Positions 45,096 through 54,021 of a DNA stretch of 64,000 nt are shown in pieces. This stretch comes from an uncultured beta proteobacterium (GTDB lineage: Bacteria > Pseudomonadota > Gammaproteobacteria > Burkholderiales > Burkholderiaceae_A). The stretch spans positions 1 to 64,000 of the forward strand of contig CACOBT010000009.1 in the NCBI GenBank assembly GCA_902625535.1. Reading direction: 5' to 3'. The notes under the pieces were generated by a model. That model searched no databases and was not told the origin of the DNA. It worked only from the letters and a program-made list of their open reading frames with translations. The stretch's first letter is position 1. The number at the start of each line of letters is the position of its first letter. Made by a program: the position numbers and the translations under genes.

Positions 45096-47095
45096 TAGAT
45101 GAGTTAAAAAATCTTAATTTGAAAAATTGGAACACTGCTCAGGACGATGTTGGAATTGTTTGGTTGGAACTAGATAGATTCGATAAATCTACAAACTCAT
45201 TATCTTCGGAAGTGGTAAGGGAGTTTGGATTAATTGTAAATATACTTGACGAAGGCCTTGGAAAAAAAACTGTGAAAGACCTTATCAAAGGACTTGTGAT
45301 TTATTCACAAAAAACTACAGGGTTTTGTGCAGGAGCTGATGTAAATGAATTTGTGAGTATTGCCGAAAAGGGTAATTGGGAAGCGATTAGCAAAAAAATT
45401 ATGAGTGATGGTTGGTACATTTTCGAAAAATTTCAAAAAATATCGGACCGTATACCAACTGTTGCCCTTGTTAGAGGATTTTGTTTTGGGGGCGGCCTGG
45501 AATTATCCTTAGCTTGCAGATACATAGTGGCTACAGATGATGAAAAAACTAGCTTTTCGCTACCTGAAGTAACGCTAGGTATATATCCCGGCTGGGGGGG
45601 AATTAAAAGATTACCCCAGAGAATTGGGCCGTTTGGAGCGATGAATATGATGCTCTCAGGCAAGTTTATTAATTCACGTCAAGCCTTTCGCATAGGACTG
45701 GCTGATGTACTTTCCGCTCCAAGAACAGCGGAAACTGCATGTATACGACTAATCAACAATCAACCAGGAAGAAAAAAATTAAGCTTCGTAAATAAATTAT
45801 TTCTCGGGCCTTTAAAAAAAATTGCTTACTTTTTGATCAAAAAGTCATTGAAAGGAAAGGTTCAGGAAAGACATTACCCTGCGCCCTTTGGAATACTCGA
45901 TTTGTGGTTTGAGCAAAACGGTGATCCCACAAAGGACGTGAACATTCATAATAAAGTGCTGGGATCCAAAACGGCGAAAAATCTTTTAAGAGTTTATCTA
46001 CTGAGAGAAAAACTTAAGGGTTTAGCAAAAGTGAAAACAAATATAACGAATAACACGAGTCAATACACCATCAAACACATTCATGTAATTGGGGCTGGAA
46101 CAATGGGGGCGGATATTGCGATTTGGTGTGTATTGCAAGGTTTCACCGTCTCGATTCAAGATGTTTCTGTCAATCAATTAGCTAGGGTAGTCAAAAAGGC
46201 TTCACATGATTTTGGCCGGAAATTTAAAAATAAATATAAGCAAAAGAAACTTTTAGATAATTTGATACCAGATCTTATTGGTTCAGGTATTGAAAAGGCT
46301 GATGTCATTATAGAGGCGGCAACTGAAAACTTAGAAGTCAAACGCGAGATTTTTTCACAAATTGAGAAAAGATCCAAACCCACTGCTCTTTTGTGCTCTA
46401 ATACGTCGAGTATAAAAATAGAAGAAATATCAGGAAAATTAAGGGACCCCAATAGAGTAATCGGAGTTCATTTCTTTAACCCTGTACTTAAAATGCCTCT
46501 AGTGGAAATTGTGAAATCCAAAAAATGTGACCAAAATTTTTTAAATTTTGCGATCAGTTTTACTGCTCAAATTAAAAAATTACCCCTCCCAGTCAAAAGT
46601 AGTCCTGGATTTCTGGTGAATGCTGTTTTAATGCCCTACCTCCAGAGTGCCATGAGAACAGTTGACAATGGAATTAGCCCAGAAGATATCGATCACGCCA
46701 TGAAATCCTGGGGAATGCCGATGGGTCCTATAGAATTAGTCGATACTGTTGGTCTGGACATCTGCCTAGCTGTTGGCGCAACTATAACGCAATCTGAGCC
46801 ACCACCATTATGCCTTGAAGAACTCAATCGAAAAAAATACTTTGGAAAAAAAACTAACCAAGGTTTTTATAAATGGGAAAAAGGAAAAAAAGTCCTCGGT
46901 AAAAAATTGAAGTTGACTGATACAGAGAGAAAGAATTTGGCTGAAAACTTAATTAAACCATTGATAGAAAAAACGGTTTATCTCGTCGAAGAGGGTATAG
47001 TTGATAGTGAAGAACTGGCGGACGCAGGAGTAATATTCGGGACAGGTTTCGCGCCATTTTTAGGAGGACCTATTCATTATCACAAAAACGGCTAG
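45089..47095 (+). CDS. fadJ: Multifunctional enoyl-CoA hydratase / 3-hydroxyacyl-CoA dehydrogenase (FadJ type)
   Basis: The 668-residue protein has an N-terminal enoyl-CoA hydratase domain (GFCAGADVNEF, CFGGGLELSLACRY, PEVTLGIYPGWGGIKRLPQ). A 3-hydroxyacyl-CoA dehydrogenase part follows, with the NAD loop VIGAGTMGADIAIWC (about 331-345), VIGVHFFNPVLKMPLVEI and SSPGFLVNAVLMPY. It carries out the two middle steps of beta-oxidation. It is slightly shorter than E. coli FadJ. It ends seven bases from the convergent DUF1329 gene. Confidence 0.92.
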   Translation: MLIDELKNLNLKNWNTAQDDVGIVWLELDRFDKSTNSLSSEVVREFGLIVNILDEGLGKKTVKDLIKGLVIYSQKTTGFCAGADVNEFVSIAEKGNWEAISKKIMSDGWYIFEKFQKISDRIPTVALVRGFCFGGGLELSLACRYIVATDDEKTSFSLPEVTLGIYPGWGGIKRLPQRIGPFGAMNMMLSGKFINSRQAFRIGLADVLSAPRTAETACIRLINNQPGRKKLSFVNKLFLGPLKKIAYFLIKKSLKGKVQERHYPAPFGILDLWFEQNGDPTKDVNIHNKVLGSKTAKNLLRVYLLREKLKGLAKVKTNITNNTSQYTIKHIHVIGAGTMGADIAIWCVLQGFTVSIQDVSVNQLARVVKKASHDFGRKFKNKYKQKKLLDNLIPDLIGSGIEKADVIIEAATENLEVKREIFSQIEKRSKPTALLCSNTSSIKIEEISGKLRDPNRVIGVHFFNPVLKMPLVEIVKSKKCDQNFLNFAISFTAQIKKLPLPVKSSPGFLVNAVLMPYLQSAMRTVDNGISPEDIDHAMKSWGMPMGPIELVDTVGLDICLAVGATITQSEPPPLCLEELNRKKYFGKKTNQGFYKWEKGKKVLGKKLKLTDTERKNLAENLIKPLIEKTVYLVEEGIVDSEELADAGVIFGTGFAPFLGGPIHYHKNG

Positions 47096-47101
47096 GACAC
47101 T

Positions 47102-48412
47102 TTACCTTACATGTAACCTTCTAAGTGCATCTGGGGTAAAGCTTCGCATCTTGTCTTTAAACCCAAATTTGAGAGGCGAATTAACTTCGTTGTCTAAGCC
47201 AGAAACAAAACATAAATTATTATTCAAATCATGATGTATGTGTACCCGATACCAGGGAAAATTCTCTTCTTTCTGCTGAATCAATCCATGAAGTCCCACT
47301 CTCCATAAGTCACCTCGCTTGGAATAGGTGTCTTCCATCAAAACCATCCAACTGTCTTCATCTACATAAAAAATTCGTTTTGGATATATATGTCTAGAAG
47401 ATTCCTTTAATCTAGCTTCCACAATCCACACACGATGAAACTCAAATCTTAAAAACTCAGCGTTAACACAGTTTTTTCCTAAAATTGTTTCATAACTTAT
47501 TTTTTTATTATCCAATCTGTCCAAATTGTAAGGAACAATCAACACTTCCCTTCCCCTAAGCAACCAGTCGAATCGTTCTAAATCTCCATTAAATCCATCA
47601 ATTTGATCTGCAGTAATCAGTCCCTGCGAACCCCTTCCAGTTGCATCGTGAGACGCATCGGGTGCACGACGAACCCTCCGTTGGGCTGAACTGTATATCC
47701 ATGCTTTCCTGTTCTTTCTTAAAAGCGGCACGGGTTCGTGCACTAATAAAATATCCCCTACCAAAGAGGTTGGTTCGAAATATTTAGCCAACACATAAAA
47801 TTGTATTTCTTTCGTACCTTTATCTAATACAGCAGGAGATACCCTTTTGCTCCATAATCCGACTCTACTAACTGACCCTTTTGAATTTGTTACAAACGAA
47901 TGTGTTTTTTTTTCTTCACTGTCTCCCTGGTAGCGGGAAAGATGATTAAGCATCACTTCTGATCCACTCTTTGGAAATCTAAAGGGAATGTATTTCCTTA
48001 AATTATCCTTATCAATTTTGCTACTCTCCTTATTCAAAAGAGTTTGTTTAACCTTTTCTGGATGATCGGAAGAACGATATGTGTAAAAAACTGGTACCTC
48101 AAAGTTAGGATACTTTTCAAGCAAGGTATGTAACCCTGGGGACAAATAATGCGAATATTTCCTTAAATTTTTCTTCTTTATGATAAATATTGGCTGCTCA
48201 GACTCAAAACTGTTACCGCGCTCATCTTGATTGCTACGGTTAATTAGCCTCTTATACTCAGTATTAGACTCACGATAGTTTGGCACAAATCCATCTAGAG
48301 ACTTTTCACTCTTTGCTCCCGAATATGTGTATGCATCTAAAGGCAATTCGTCTGCAATTCCTAAAGAGCATAAAAAGAGAATGAATACTGCCTTAGTAAG
48401 AAATTCAATCAT
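47102..48412 (-). CDS. DUF1329 protein, second copy
   Basis: This 436-residue exported protein has a signal peptide (EFLTKAVFILFLCSLGIA, cut about residue 20). The DUF1329 domain includes SSAQRRVRRAPDASHD, FEFHRVWIVEARLKESSRHIYPKR and FYVDEDSWMVLMEDTYSKRG. It is paralogous to the protein at 52693 (same order of motifs, many substitutions). DUF1329 is thought to have a LolB-like fold, so binding of a lipid or hydrophobic ligand in the periplasm is plausible. It overlaps the NMO gene by four bases and is last in the operon. Confidence 0.85.
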   Translation of the reverse strand: MIEFLTKAVFILFLCSLGIADELPLDAYTYSGAKSEKSLDGFVPNYRESNTEYKRLINRSNQDERGNSFESEQPIFIIKKKNLRKYSHYLSPGLHTLLEKYPNFEVPVFYTYRSSDHPEKVKQTLLNKESSKIDKDNLRKYIPFRFPKSGSEVMLNHLSRYQGDSEEKKTHSFVTNSKGSVSRVGLWSKRVSPAVLDKGTKEIQFYVLAKYFEPTSLVGDILLVHEPVPLLRKNRKAWIYSSAQRRVRRAPDASHDATGRGSQGLITADQIDGFNGDLERFDWLLRGREVLIVPYNLDRLDNKKISYETILGKNCVNAEFLRFEFHRVWIVEARLKESSRHIYPKRIFYVDEDSWMVLMEDTYSKRGDLWRVGLHGLIQQKEENFPWYRVHIHHDLNNNLCFVSGLDNEVNSPLKFGFKDKMRSFTPDALRRLHVR

Positions 48413-49407
48413 AACATCTTTATCACGGCCTCTTTCGTACGACTATATTCCTCTATCAGTTGACTAACAATTTCAGCTGTTCTTTTATTCTGATGTATGT
48501 CGCCAACTCCCTGTCCTGCACTCCAGATATCTTTCCATGCCTTGCTCCCTAGCTTTTCGAACGAAGAAAAGTTAATTTGTTTAAATTTTTTACCTAAAAA
48601 TAATTGGAGCCCAAGTTTGAAACGAGGCCAAGAAAAAGTTTTTCTTGCATTATACCCTGCCTTTTCAGCACTTTCTTTTAAGTAACTTCCATAAATTCCA
48701 GTGAAAAAATTAGTGTAAATAATATCATTTGCTGAAGCTCGAATTATCATGTCTTTATAGTCCTCAGGAGCGCGACACTCTGCAGAACATATGAATTTTG
48801 TTCCCATATATACAAAATCTGCTCCCATCACCTGGGCCGCGAGTATTTGCGAACCATTGGTAATCGAACCTGCAAGAACTATCGGACCGCTATAAATTTT
48901 TCTAACCTCTGTAACTAGCGCAAAAGGATTTATCGTGCCTGCATGCCCCCCTGCACCTGCGGCAACAAGTATCAACCCGTCAACTCCAGCCTCTATAGCC
49001 TTTTCTGCATGTCTTATATTTATAACATCATGAAACACTAAGCCACCATAACTTTTCACTGCGTGGACAACTTCATTAGGAGCTCTCAGGCTAGTGATGG
49101 TGATAGGAACCTTCGCATCGACACAAACCTTAAGATCCTTTTCCAGCCGAGAATTTGATGCATGAACTATTTGATTAACTGCGTACGGAGCTACAAACCT
49201 ATTATTTTCGCGTTCTTTATCTAAACTGTTAGTAATCTCCTCCAACCAGTGCTTTAGTGTTCCATCTCCGCGAGCATTTAGTGCTGGAAAAGACCCTACA
49301 ATACCAGCGCAACATTGCGCAACAACTGTTTGCGGATTTGATAAAATAAACAAAGGCGCAGCAATCACTGGCAACCGCAAAAATTCCTTTAATTTTTCTA
49401 CAGTCAT
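48409..49407 (-). CDS. Nitronate monooxygenase-family flavoprotein
   Basis: This 332-residue TIM-barrel FMN enzyme has LRLPVIAAPLFILSNPQTVVAQCCAGIVGSFPALNA at the start, and then VHAVKSYGGLVFHDVINIRHAEKAIEAGVDGLILVAAGAGGHAG. The later GSITNGSQILAAQVMGADFVYMGTKF forms the FMN phosphate site. By family it oxidises alkyl nitronates, but many members are annotated only by fold and may be reductases. It is cytoplasmic and overlaps by four bases with both the RND permease and the second DUF1329 gene, so co-translation is likely. That setting is odd for a nitronate detoxifier. Confidence 0.85.
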   Translation of the reverse strand: MTVEKLKEFLRLPVIAAPLFILSNPQTVVAQCCAGIVGSFPALNARGDGTLKHWLEEITNSLDKERENNRFVAPYAVNQIVHASNSRLEKDLKVCVDAKVPITITSLRAPNEVVHAVKSYGGLVFHDVINIRHAEKAIEAGVDGLILVAAGAGGHAGTINPFALVTEVRKIYSGPIVLAGSITNGSQILAAQVMGADFVYMGTKFICSAECRAPEDYKDMIIRASANDIIYTNFFTGIYGSYLKESAEKAGYNARKTFSWPRFKLGLQLFLGKKFKQINFSSFEKLGSKAWKDIWSAGQGVGDIHQNKRTAEIVSQLIEEYSRTKEAVIKML

Positions 49408-51704
49408 CTCGATTTTTCGGTAATGCCAAAAAGTTTTAATAAAACTGGTGCCAAAAAAATTGCCCCCAATAAATTAAAAATAAACATAAATCCCAAAAGT
49501 AGGCCCATATCCTGCTGGAATTTTAAATCAGAAAAATACCAACAAAAAACAGCAATAGATGTCACCATCGCCGTAAACATTGAAGCCGAGCCCCTTTGTT
49601 GCAAACTCTCAGAATAACTTTTTTCAATACTTAATCCCTCAACCTTTACGTAATGATACATTCTTTCGAAAAGGTAGATCCCGTAATCCACTCCCACTGC
49701 CACCCCCAAAGCTATAACAGGTAACGTGTTCATCTTAACACCAATATTTAACAAAACCATTAATACATTACACCAAACCGTTACTAATACTAGAGGGACA
49801 ATGATTGCCAGCGTCACCTTCATTGACCTAAATAGAAACAAACAAAGAAGACTAACTGAAAAAAATAATGCTGAATTGACCACTGGTTCAGATCTTTTTA
49901 TAACGTCATTACGCGCTGCCGAAATTCCAACCACTCCTAACGCCATTCGAAGTTTAACACTGTCATTTTTCATGGTAGAAGAAAATTCATTAACATCCTC
50001 AATGAGACTTTCTATTGTAGTGGCTTTTCTATCCTTTAGAAAAATCGATATAGGCAAAGCAGAACATTCCGTATTCATATAAACGTTACCTCTCTTGGTA
50101 GCATAACCAACACCTTGAGCAATTTGGACAGCGTTCGATGGAACTGTTCTCCACTTGAAATAATTTTCTGAATATGCTCGATTGATCTTTTTCACTAATC
50201 CAGCCATTCCTTCAACGGCTAAAACGTTCGGATTTTGGTAGACAAAAAATTCAAATTCAGAAAGTGTTCTCATCACATCAGGGCTTAAACAAGGTGAATC
50301 CTCACCTTCAACTTCCGCTACAACCTTAAAATTGTCAACGTTAAAATCATAAGATCCAACAATTTCATCAGTGTCTAGATTATATCTAGAATCCGATTTT
50401 AGCTCCGATACGCCGCGGCTTAATTCTCCTATTTTCAAATCCTGCATTACAACTAGACCTATTATCAATAGTGTTCCTGCAAGGACCAAGACAGAGATCG
50501 AGTACGGCTTTTGAAAAATGACGGGTAATCTTTTCCAAATAATCTGTAATGGTTTAGAAATGTTCAATGACTCGTTGAATTTTTTATTCGACGGACAATA
50601 CGATAAAAGGATTGGTAATAACACCTTATTTGAGATAATCATTAATGTAACACCTAACGTTGCGACAAACGCCATTTCTCTTACCGTCGTAATATCAACA
50701 AAAGCTATCACCATAAAACCAACTGCATTTGCGAATAGAGCAATACTTCCCGGAACAAAAAGTTTTTCAAAAGATTTTTTAGCGCAAAATACACTATTAC
50801 CGTTTTCAGCCATTTCTAATTTCCATACATTGGTCATCTGTACTGCATGAGAAACGGCAATTGCAAAAATTAAAAATGGTACAAGTATAGACAAGGGATC
50901 TAATCCCAGGTTGAAAAGTGGCATTACGCCTAATAACCAGATAACCGGAACGACAGCACTTATAAGAACATACGCGGTGATTATTCCTGATCTCGTATAC
51001 AGAACCGTAAAAAGCATAATCAGTAAAAACGCCAGACTAAAATATGTTAAGACACTTTTCGCGGCACCTATTATATCCCCAACAGCCTTAGTGAATCCAA
51101 GAATCAATATCCTATCTCCATTTCTTTCATACCTTGAACGTATGCTTTCTAACTCATCAGAAATGTTCTTAATATTCAGATCTTTATTTTGTAACGATGC
51201 GAAAACTAAGGCCTGTGAACCGTCCCTAGTAACTAATCGTCCATTCCATATTGATTTGATGACATTTTTTTTTATAATCTCAATCTCCTCATCCGTTCCA
51301 GAAAAATTAGCGGAGATAACATTCCCTCCTTTAAAACCATCCTCAACTATTTCCATATAACGAACATTGGGGGTGAATAACGAAGTTAAAGAACTTCTTT
51401 CTATACCATTTAAATAAAAAAGGTCTTCAGTAAGATTTTTTAATACATTGAGTGACCCAGCATCATAAATAGTATTCAATGCCGGTTTATAAGATATTAT
51501 GATTTGACTAGCATTTCCAAAAATTTCACGATAATCAAAAAAAGTTTTTATGTAAGGATGTTCTATCGGAAGTGTCTTCTCAAACCCTGGGTTGGTGTCA
51601 ATATTTTTTAAAGAAATACAACAAAAAAGAGTAAACCCTAGGAAAAGTAAAGAAAAAACAAATCGTCTTTTCAAAATAGAGTGTGCAACTGTGGAAATGA
51701 ACAA
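49404..51704 (-). CDS. RND/MMPL-superfamily permease
   Basis: This 766-residue inner-membrane protein has the RND layout of twelve membrane segments in two halves, with large periplasmic loops (about 40-215 and 425-600). The second half reads VPLVLVTVWCNVLMVLLNIGVKMNTLPVIALGVAVGVDYGIYLFERMYHY, with the charged GxxxD motif of proton-driven MMPL/RND exporters. It lacks the tripartite HAE1 features and no membrane-fusion gene is present. It belongs to the predicted lipid- or hopanoid-exporter type. It lies between a periplasmic propeller gene and the NMO gene and probably forms one machine with the DUF1302 and DUF1329 proteins. Confidence 0.87.
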   Translation of the reverse strand: MFISTVAHSILKRRFVFSLLFLGFTLFCCISLKNIDTNPGFEKTLPIEHPYIKTFFDYREIFGNASQIIISYKPALNTIYDAGSLNVLKNLTEDLFYLNGIERSSLTSLFTPNVRYMEIVEDGFKGGNVISANFSGTDEEIEIIKKNVIKSIWNGRLVTRDGSQALVFASLQNKDLNIKNISDELESIRSRYERNGDRILILGFTKAVGDIIGAAKSVLTYFSLAFLLIMLFTVLYTRSGIITAYVLISAVVPVIWLLGVMPLFNLGLDPLSILVPFLIFAIAVSHAVQMTNVWKLEMAENGNSVFCAKKSFEKLFVPGSIALFANAVGFMVIAFVDITTVREMAFVATLGVTLMIISNKVLLPILLSYCPSNKKFNESLNISKPLQIIWKRLPVIFQKPYSISVLVLAGTLLIIGLVVMQDLKIGELSRGVSELKSDSRYNLDTDEIVGSYDFNVDNFKVVAEVEGEDSPCLSPDVMRTLSEFEFFVYQNPNVLAVEGMAGLVKKINRAYSENYFKWRTVPSNAVQIAQGVGYATKRGNVYMNTECSALPISIFLKDRKATTIESLIEDVNEFSSTMKNDSVKLRMALGVVGISAARNDVIKRSEPVVNSALFFSVSLLCLFLFRSMKVTLAIIVPLVLVTVWCNVLMVLLNIGVKMNTLPVIALGVAVGVDYGIYLFERMYHYVKVEGLSIEKSYSESLQQRGSASMFTAMVTSIAVFCWYFSDLKFQQDMGLLLGFMFIFNLLGAIFLAPVLLKLFGITEKSR

Positions 51705-51735
51705 AACTTCTTCTACCTAAATTAAAATTGTATGA

Positions 51736-52692
51736 CTAATCGGAAATTTTTATTCCTTTTAGTCCGGCAAATACCGTGAAATTCCCGTAATCTACGGTGC
51801 TAACAACCGTATCGAGTAATGCCTCTTTACTAACAAAAAACCCGTCTAAGAGTTCATATGCGATGCCACCCGAACTAAAAAAAATTAAACTGCCATCCTC
51901 ATCTATACCTGCCGACATTATGCCTAATTTAGAAGGGGTTATGTAGTGATTAAAGATTATTGACTTTTGGCTCGTGTAGGTTTCTGCAAAAAAATCTAAG
52001 CCCGTACTAATGATATTTCCTCTCATTCCAAAAAAATAAATTTGGTTATTATGGATCACTCCGCCAAAATAAGAACCCGAATAAGGGACATCAATCTGTA
52101 CCCATTTATTCGATTTCTTTTTCTTAAATAGAATCCAGCCAGATTCTCCAATTATGAAAACACCATGCTTGGAAACTAGTATGTCGTAGAGGTGCCGATC
52201 AAAATTTTTATCAACAATAAGTTCTTTTTGCCAGGTTCGTCCGCCATCGGAAGAATAAAAAATCGACCCGAAATCTCCCACAATTAAAGCATCTAATTTC
52301 GAAAGCCACTGTACTTTCATAAAAGAAACAGGCCTTTCCATGTCAATCAAAATTTTTTCGAATGATTTTCCCCCATTTTCTGTACGAAAAAGAACAGAAT
52401 CATGACCAACAAAAAGCCCAGTATCAGGGCTGGAAAAGTCGAAAGAAGTGAACAAACCCTTATAACCTACATGGTGTTGCATCCAATCGTCGACTCCTTT
52501 AATCGAGCTTAAAATAATGCCATGTTCTCCAACCGCAAAAAGTTTATTTCCGACTTTATCCACCTGCGTGAAAAAAATTTTATCGACATCGAGTCTGCTA
52601 TTATTAACTACCTCAGCAAAACAAATATTTGCAAAAATAAAAAAAAAGCCGAATAATCGGCCTAGTTTCTTTAAGGATAAAAATCGTTCCAA
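51736..52692 (-). CDS. YCF48-like beta-propeller protein
   Basis: This 318-residue exported protein has a signal peptide (LGRLFGFFFIFANICFA) and repeats of the YCF48/BNR type: AVGEHGIILSS, GLFVGHDSVLFRTENGGKSF, LIVGDFGSIFYSSDGGRTW and FIIGESGWILFKKKKSN. The SSDGGRTW form is the sialidase-type Asp box. The propeller probably serves as a periplasmic assembly or scaffold protein for the permease encoded directly downstream. It abuts the DUF1329 gene (no gap). Confidence 0.85.
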   Translation of the reverse strand: MERFLSLKKLGRLFGFFFIFANICFAEVVNNSRLDVDKIFFTQVDKVGNKLFAVGEHGIILSSIKGVDDWMQHHVGYKGLFTSFDFSSPDTGLFVGHDSVLFRTENGGKSFEKILIDMERPVSFMKVQWLSKLDALIVGDFGSIFYSSDGGRTWQKELIVDKNFDRHLYDILVSKHGVFIIGESGWILFKKKKSNKWVQIDVPYSGSYFGGVIHNNQIYFFGMRGNIISTGLDFFAETYTSQKSIIFNHYITPSKLGIMSAGIDEDGSLIFFSSGGIAYELLDGFFVSKEALLDTVVSTVDYGNFTVFAGLKGIKISD

Positions 52693-54021
52693 TTATCTAG
52701 TTCCTCTTCTGCGTAAAGCATCGGGTTGGAAATTTGTCCATCGATCCTTAATTCCAAACCTTATCGGTTTTTTAACCTCGTTGTCCAAGTGAGCGGCTAA
52801 ATAATTGCCATTATTTAGGTCGTGCCAAACAAGAAGATTAGGCCAGGGAACCGCCTTGTCGTATATTTGAATCAAGCCATGAATGCCTACTCTCCAAAGA
52901 TTACCACGCGTATCATAACAGTCCTCCCCTAGTATAGACCAGCTATCTTCGTCCATATAAAAAACTCTTTTCCCGTAAATATGCTTGCTTGTGCTTTTTA
53001 AAGTAGCCTCAACAACCCAAACTCTATGCATTTCATAACGCATGAACTTTGCATTTACGGTACCTTCTCCCAAAATATCCTCATATTTTAAATTTTTATT
53101 TGTTAAATCATAAGTGTTGTAAGGAACAAACATTTCTTTGCGTCCAATCAACTTCCAGTCATATCTGTCAGTCGCGCCATTATACGCAAAATATTGGTCT
53201 GTAGTCCTCATTCCCTCAGTGCCATCTGCAATATTATCGTAAGCTAGATCAGGAGCCCTTCTCACTCGCCTGGCCCCCGCATTATAGATCCACGCAGCAC
53301 GAGGATTTTCCACCGTATCAACAAACTCATGAACAAGATACACGGTACCTACTAATGTTGATGGCGCCGTAAAATTTGCATAAAACGCGTAATTCAATCC
53401 GTTCCCAATCTGACTCGGCTTCATAGAATCCGCGTATACTACTCGATCTTTAAAACCGACTTTGTAATACTTCTTCCCGGGACGAACTGGAAACCATGCA
53501 TACTCACGCTCAAACCCTTCCCCAACATAACGTAAAAGGTAATTGTAAATTGCCTCTTCACCGCTGGTGGGGCTAGGAAATGGAATGTGCGATTTAATCC
53601 TTCCAACAATTTTGTGGTTTACAATTTTTGCTTTTCCCGTTTCAGTTTTAACAGTTTTAATCACATCACTGGGCAGAACTGTAGTTCTATGGGTCTTATA
53701 AACTGGCATACTAAACTGGGAATTGCCTTTCAATAATGCTATCTGACCAGGACTTAATTTTTCAACGTACTCTGAATAATTTGACCGATTTATTACAAAT
53801 TGAGGCTTTTCTGCATTAAAAGGATTTTTATAACCCTGTTTTTTATCCCATCCTCCTGGAGCTGATGTTAATCCGCCACTCCATTCAGGAATGATCCCGC
53901 TATCATTTCCCGCTTTTATGGCCCCTGAATAAGTTAGCTCTTGAGCAGAACCATTAGTAGCAATTACTAAGCAAAAAACCGCACTGCAAATCTTAACTTG
54001 TAACTTGAACTTAGATAACAC
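52693..54021 (-). CDS. DUF1329 protein, first copy
   Basis: This 442-residue exported protein has a signal peptide (VKICSAVFCLVIATNGSAQ). Its DUF1329 marks are GGLTSAPGGWDKKQGYKNPF, YNAGARRVRRAPDLAYD, MRYEMHRVWVVEATLKSTSKHIYGKR and FYMDEDSWSILGEDCYDTRGNLWRVG. It matches the typical family better than the copy at 47102, so this is probably the original. It overlaps the DUF1302 gene by one base. Binding of a hydrophobic ligand is inferred from the fold. Confidence 0.9.
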   Translation of the reverse strand: MLSKFKLQVKICSAVFCLVIATNGSAQELTYSGAIKAGNDSGIIPEWSGGLTSAPGGWDKKQGYKNPFNAEKPQFVINRSNYSEYVEKLSPGQIALLKGNSQFSMPVYKTHRTTVLPSDVIKTVKTETGKAKIVNHKIVGRIKSHIPFPSPTSGEEAIYNYLLRYVGEGFEREYAWFPVRPGKKYYKVGFKDRVVYADSMKPSQIGNGLNYAFYANFTAPSTLVGTVYLVHEFVDTVENPRAAWIYNAGARRVRRAPDLAYDNIADGTEGMRTTDQYFAYNGATDRYDWKLIGRKEMFVPYNTYDLTNKNLKYEDILGEGTVNAKFMRYEMHRVWVVEATLKSTSKHIYGKRVFYMDEDSWSILGEDCYDTRGNLWRVGIHGLIQIYDKAVPWPNLLVWHDLNNGNYLAAHLDNEVKKPIRFGIKDRWTNFQPDALRRRGTR

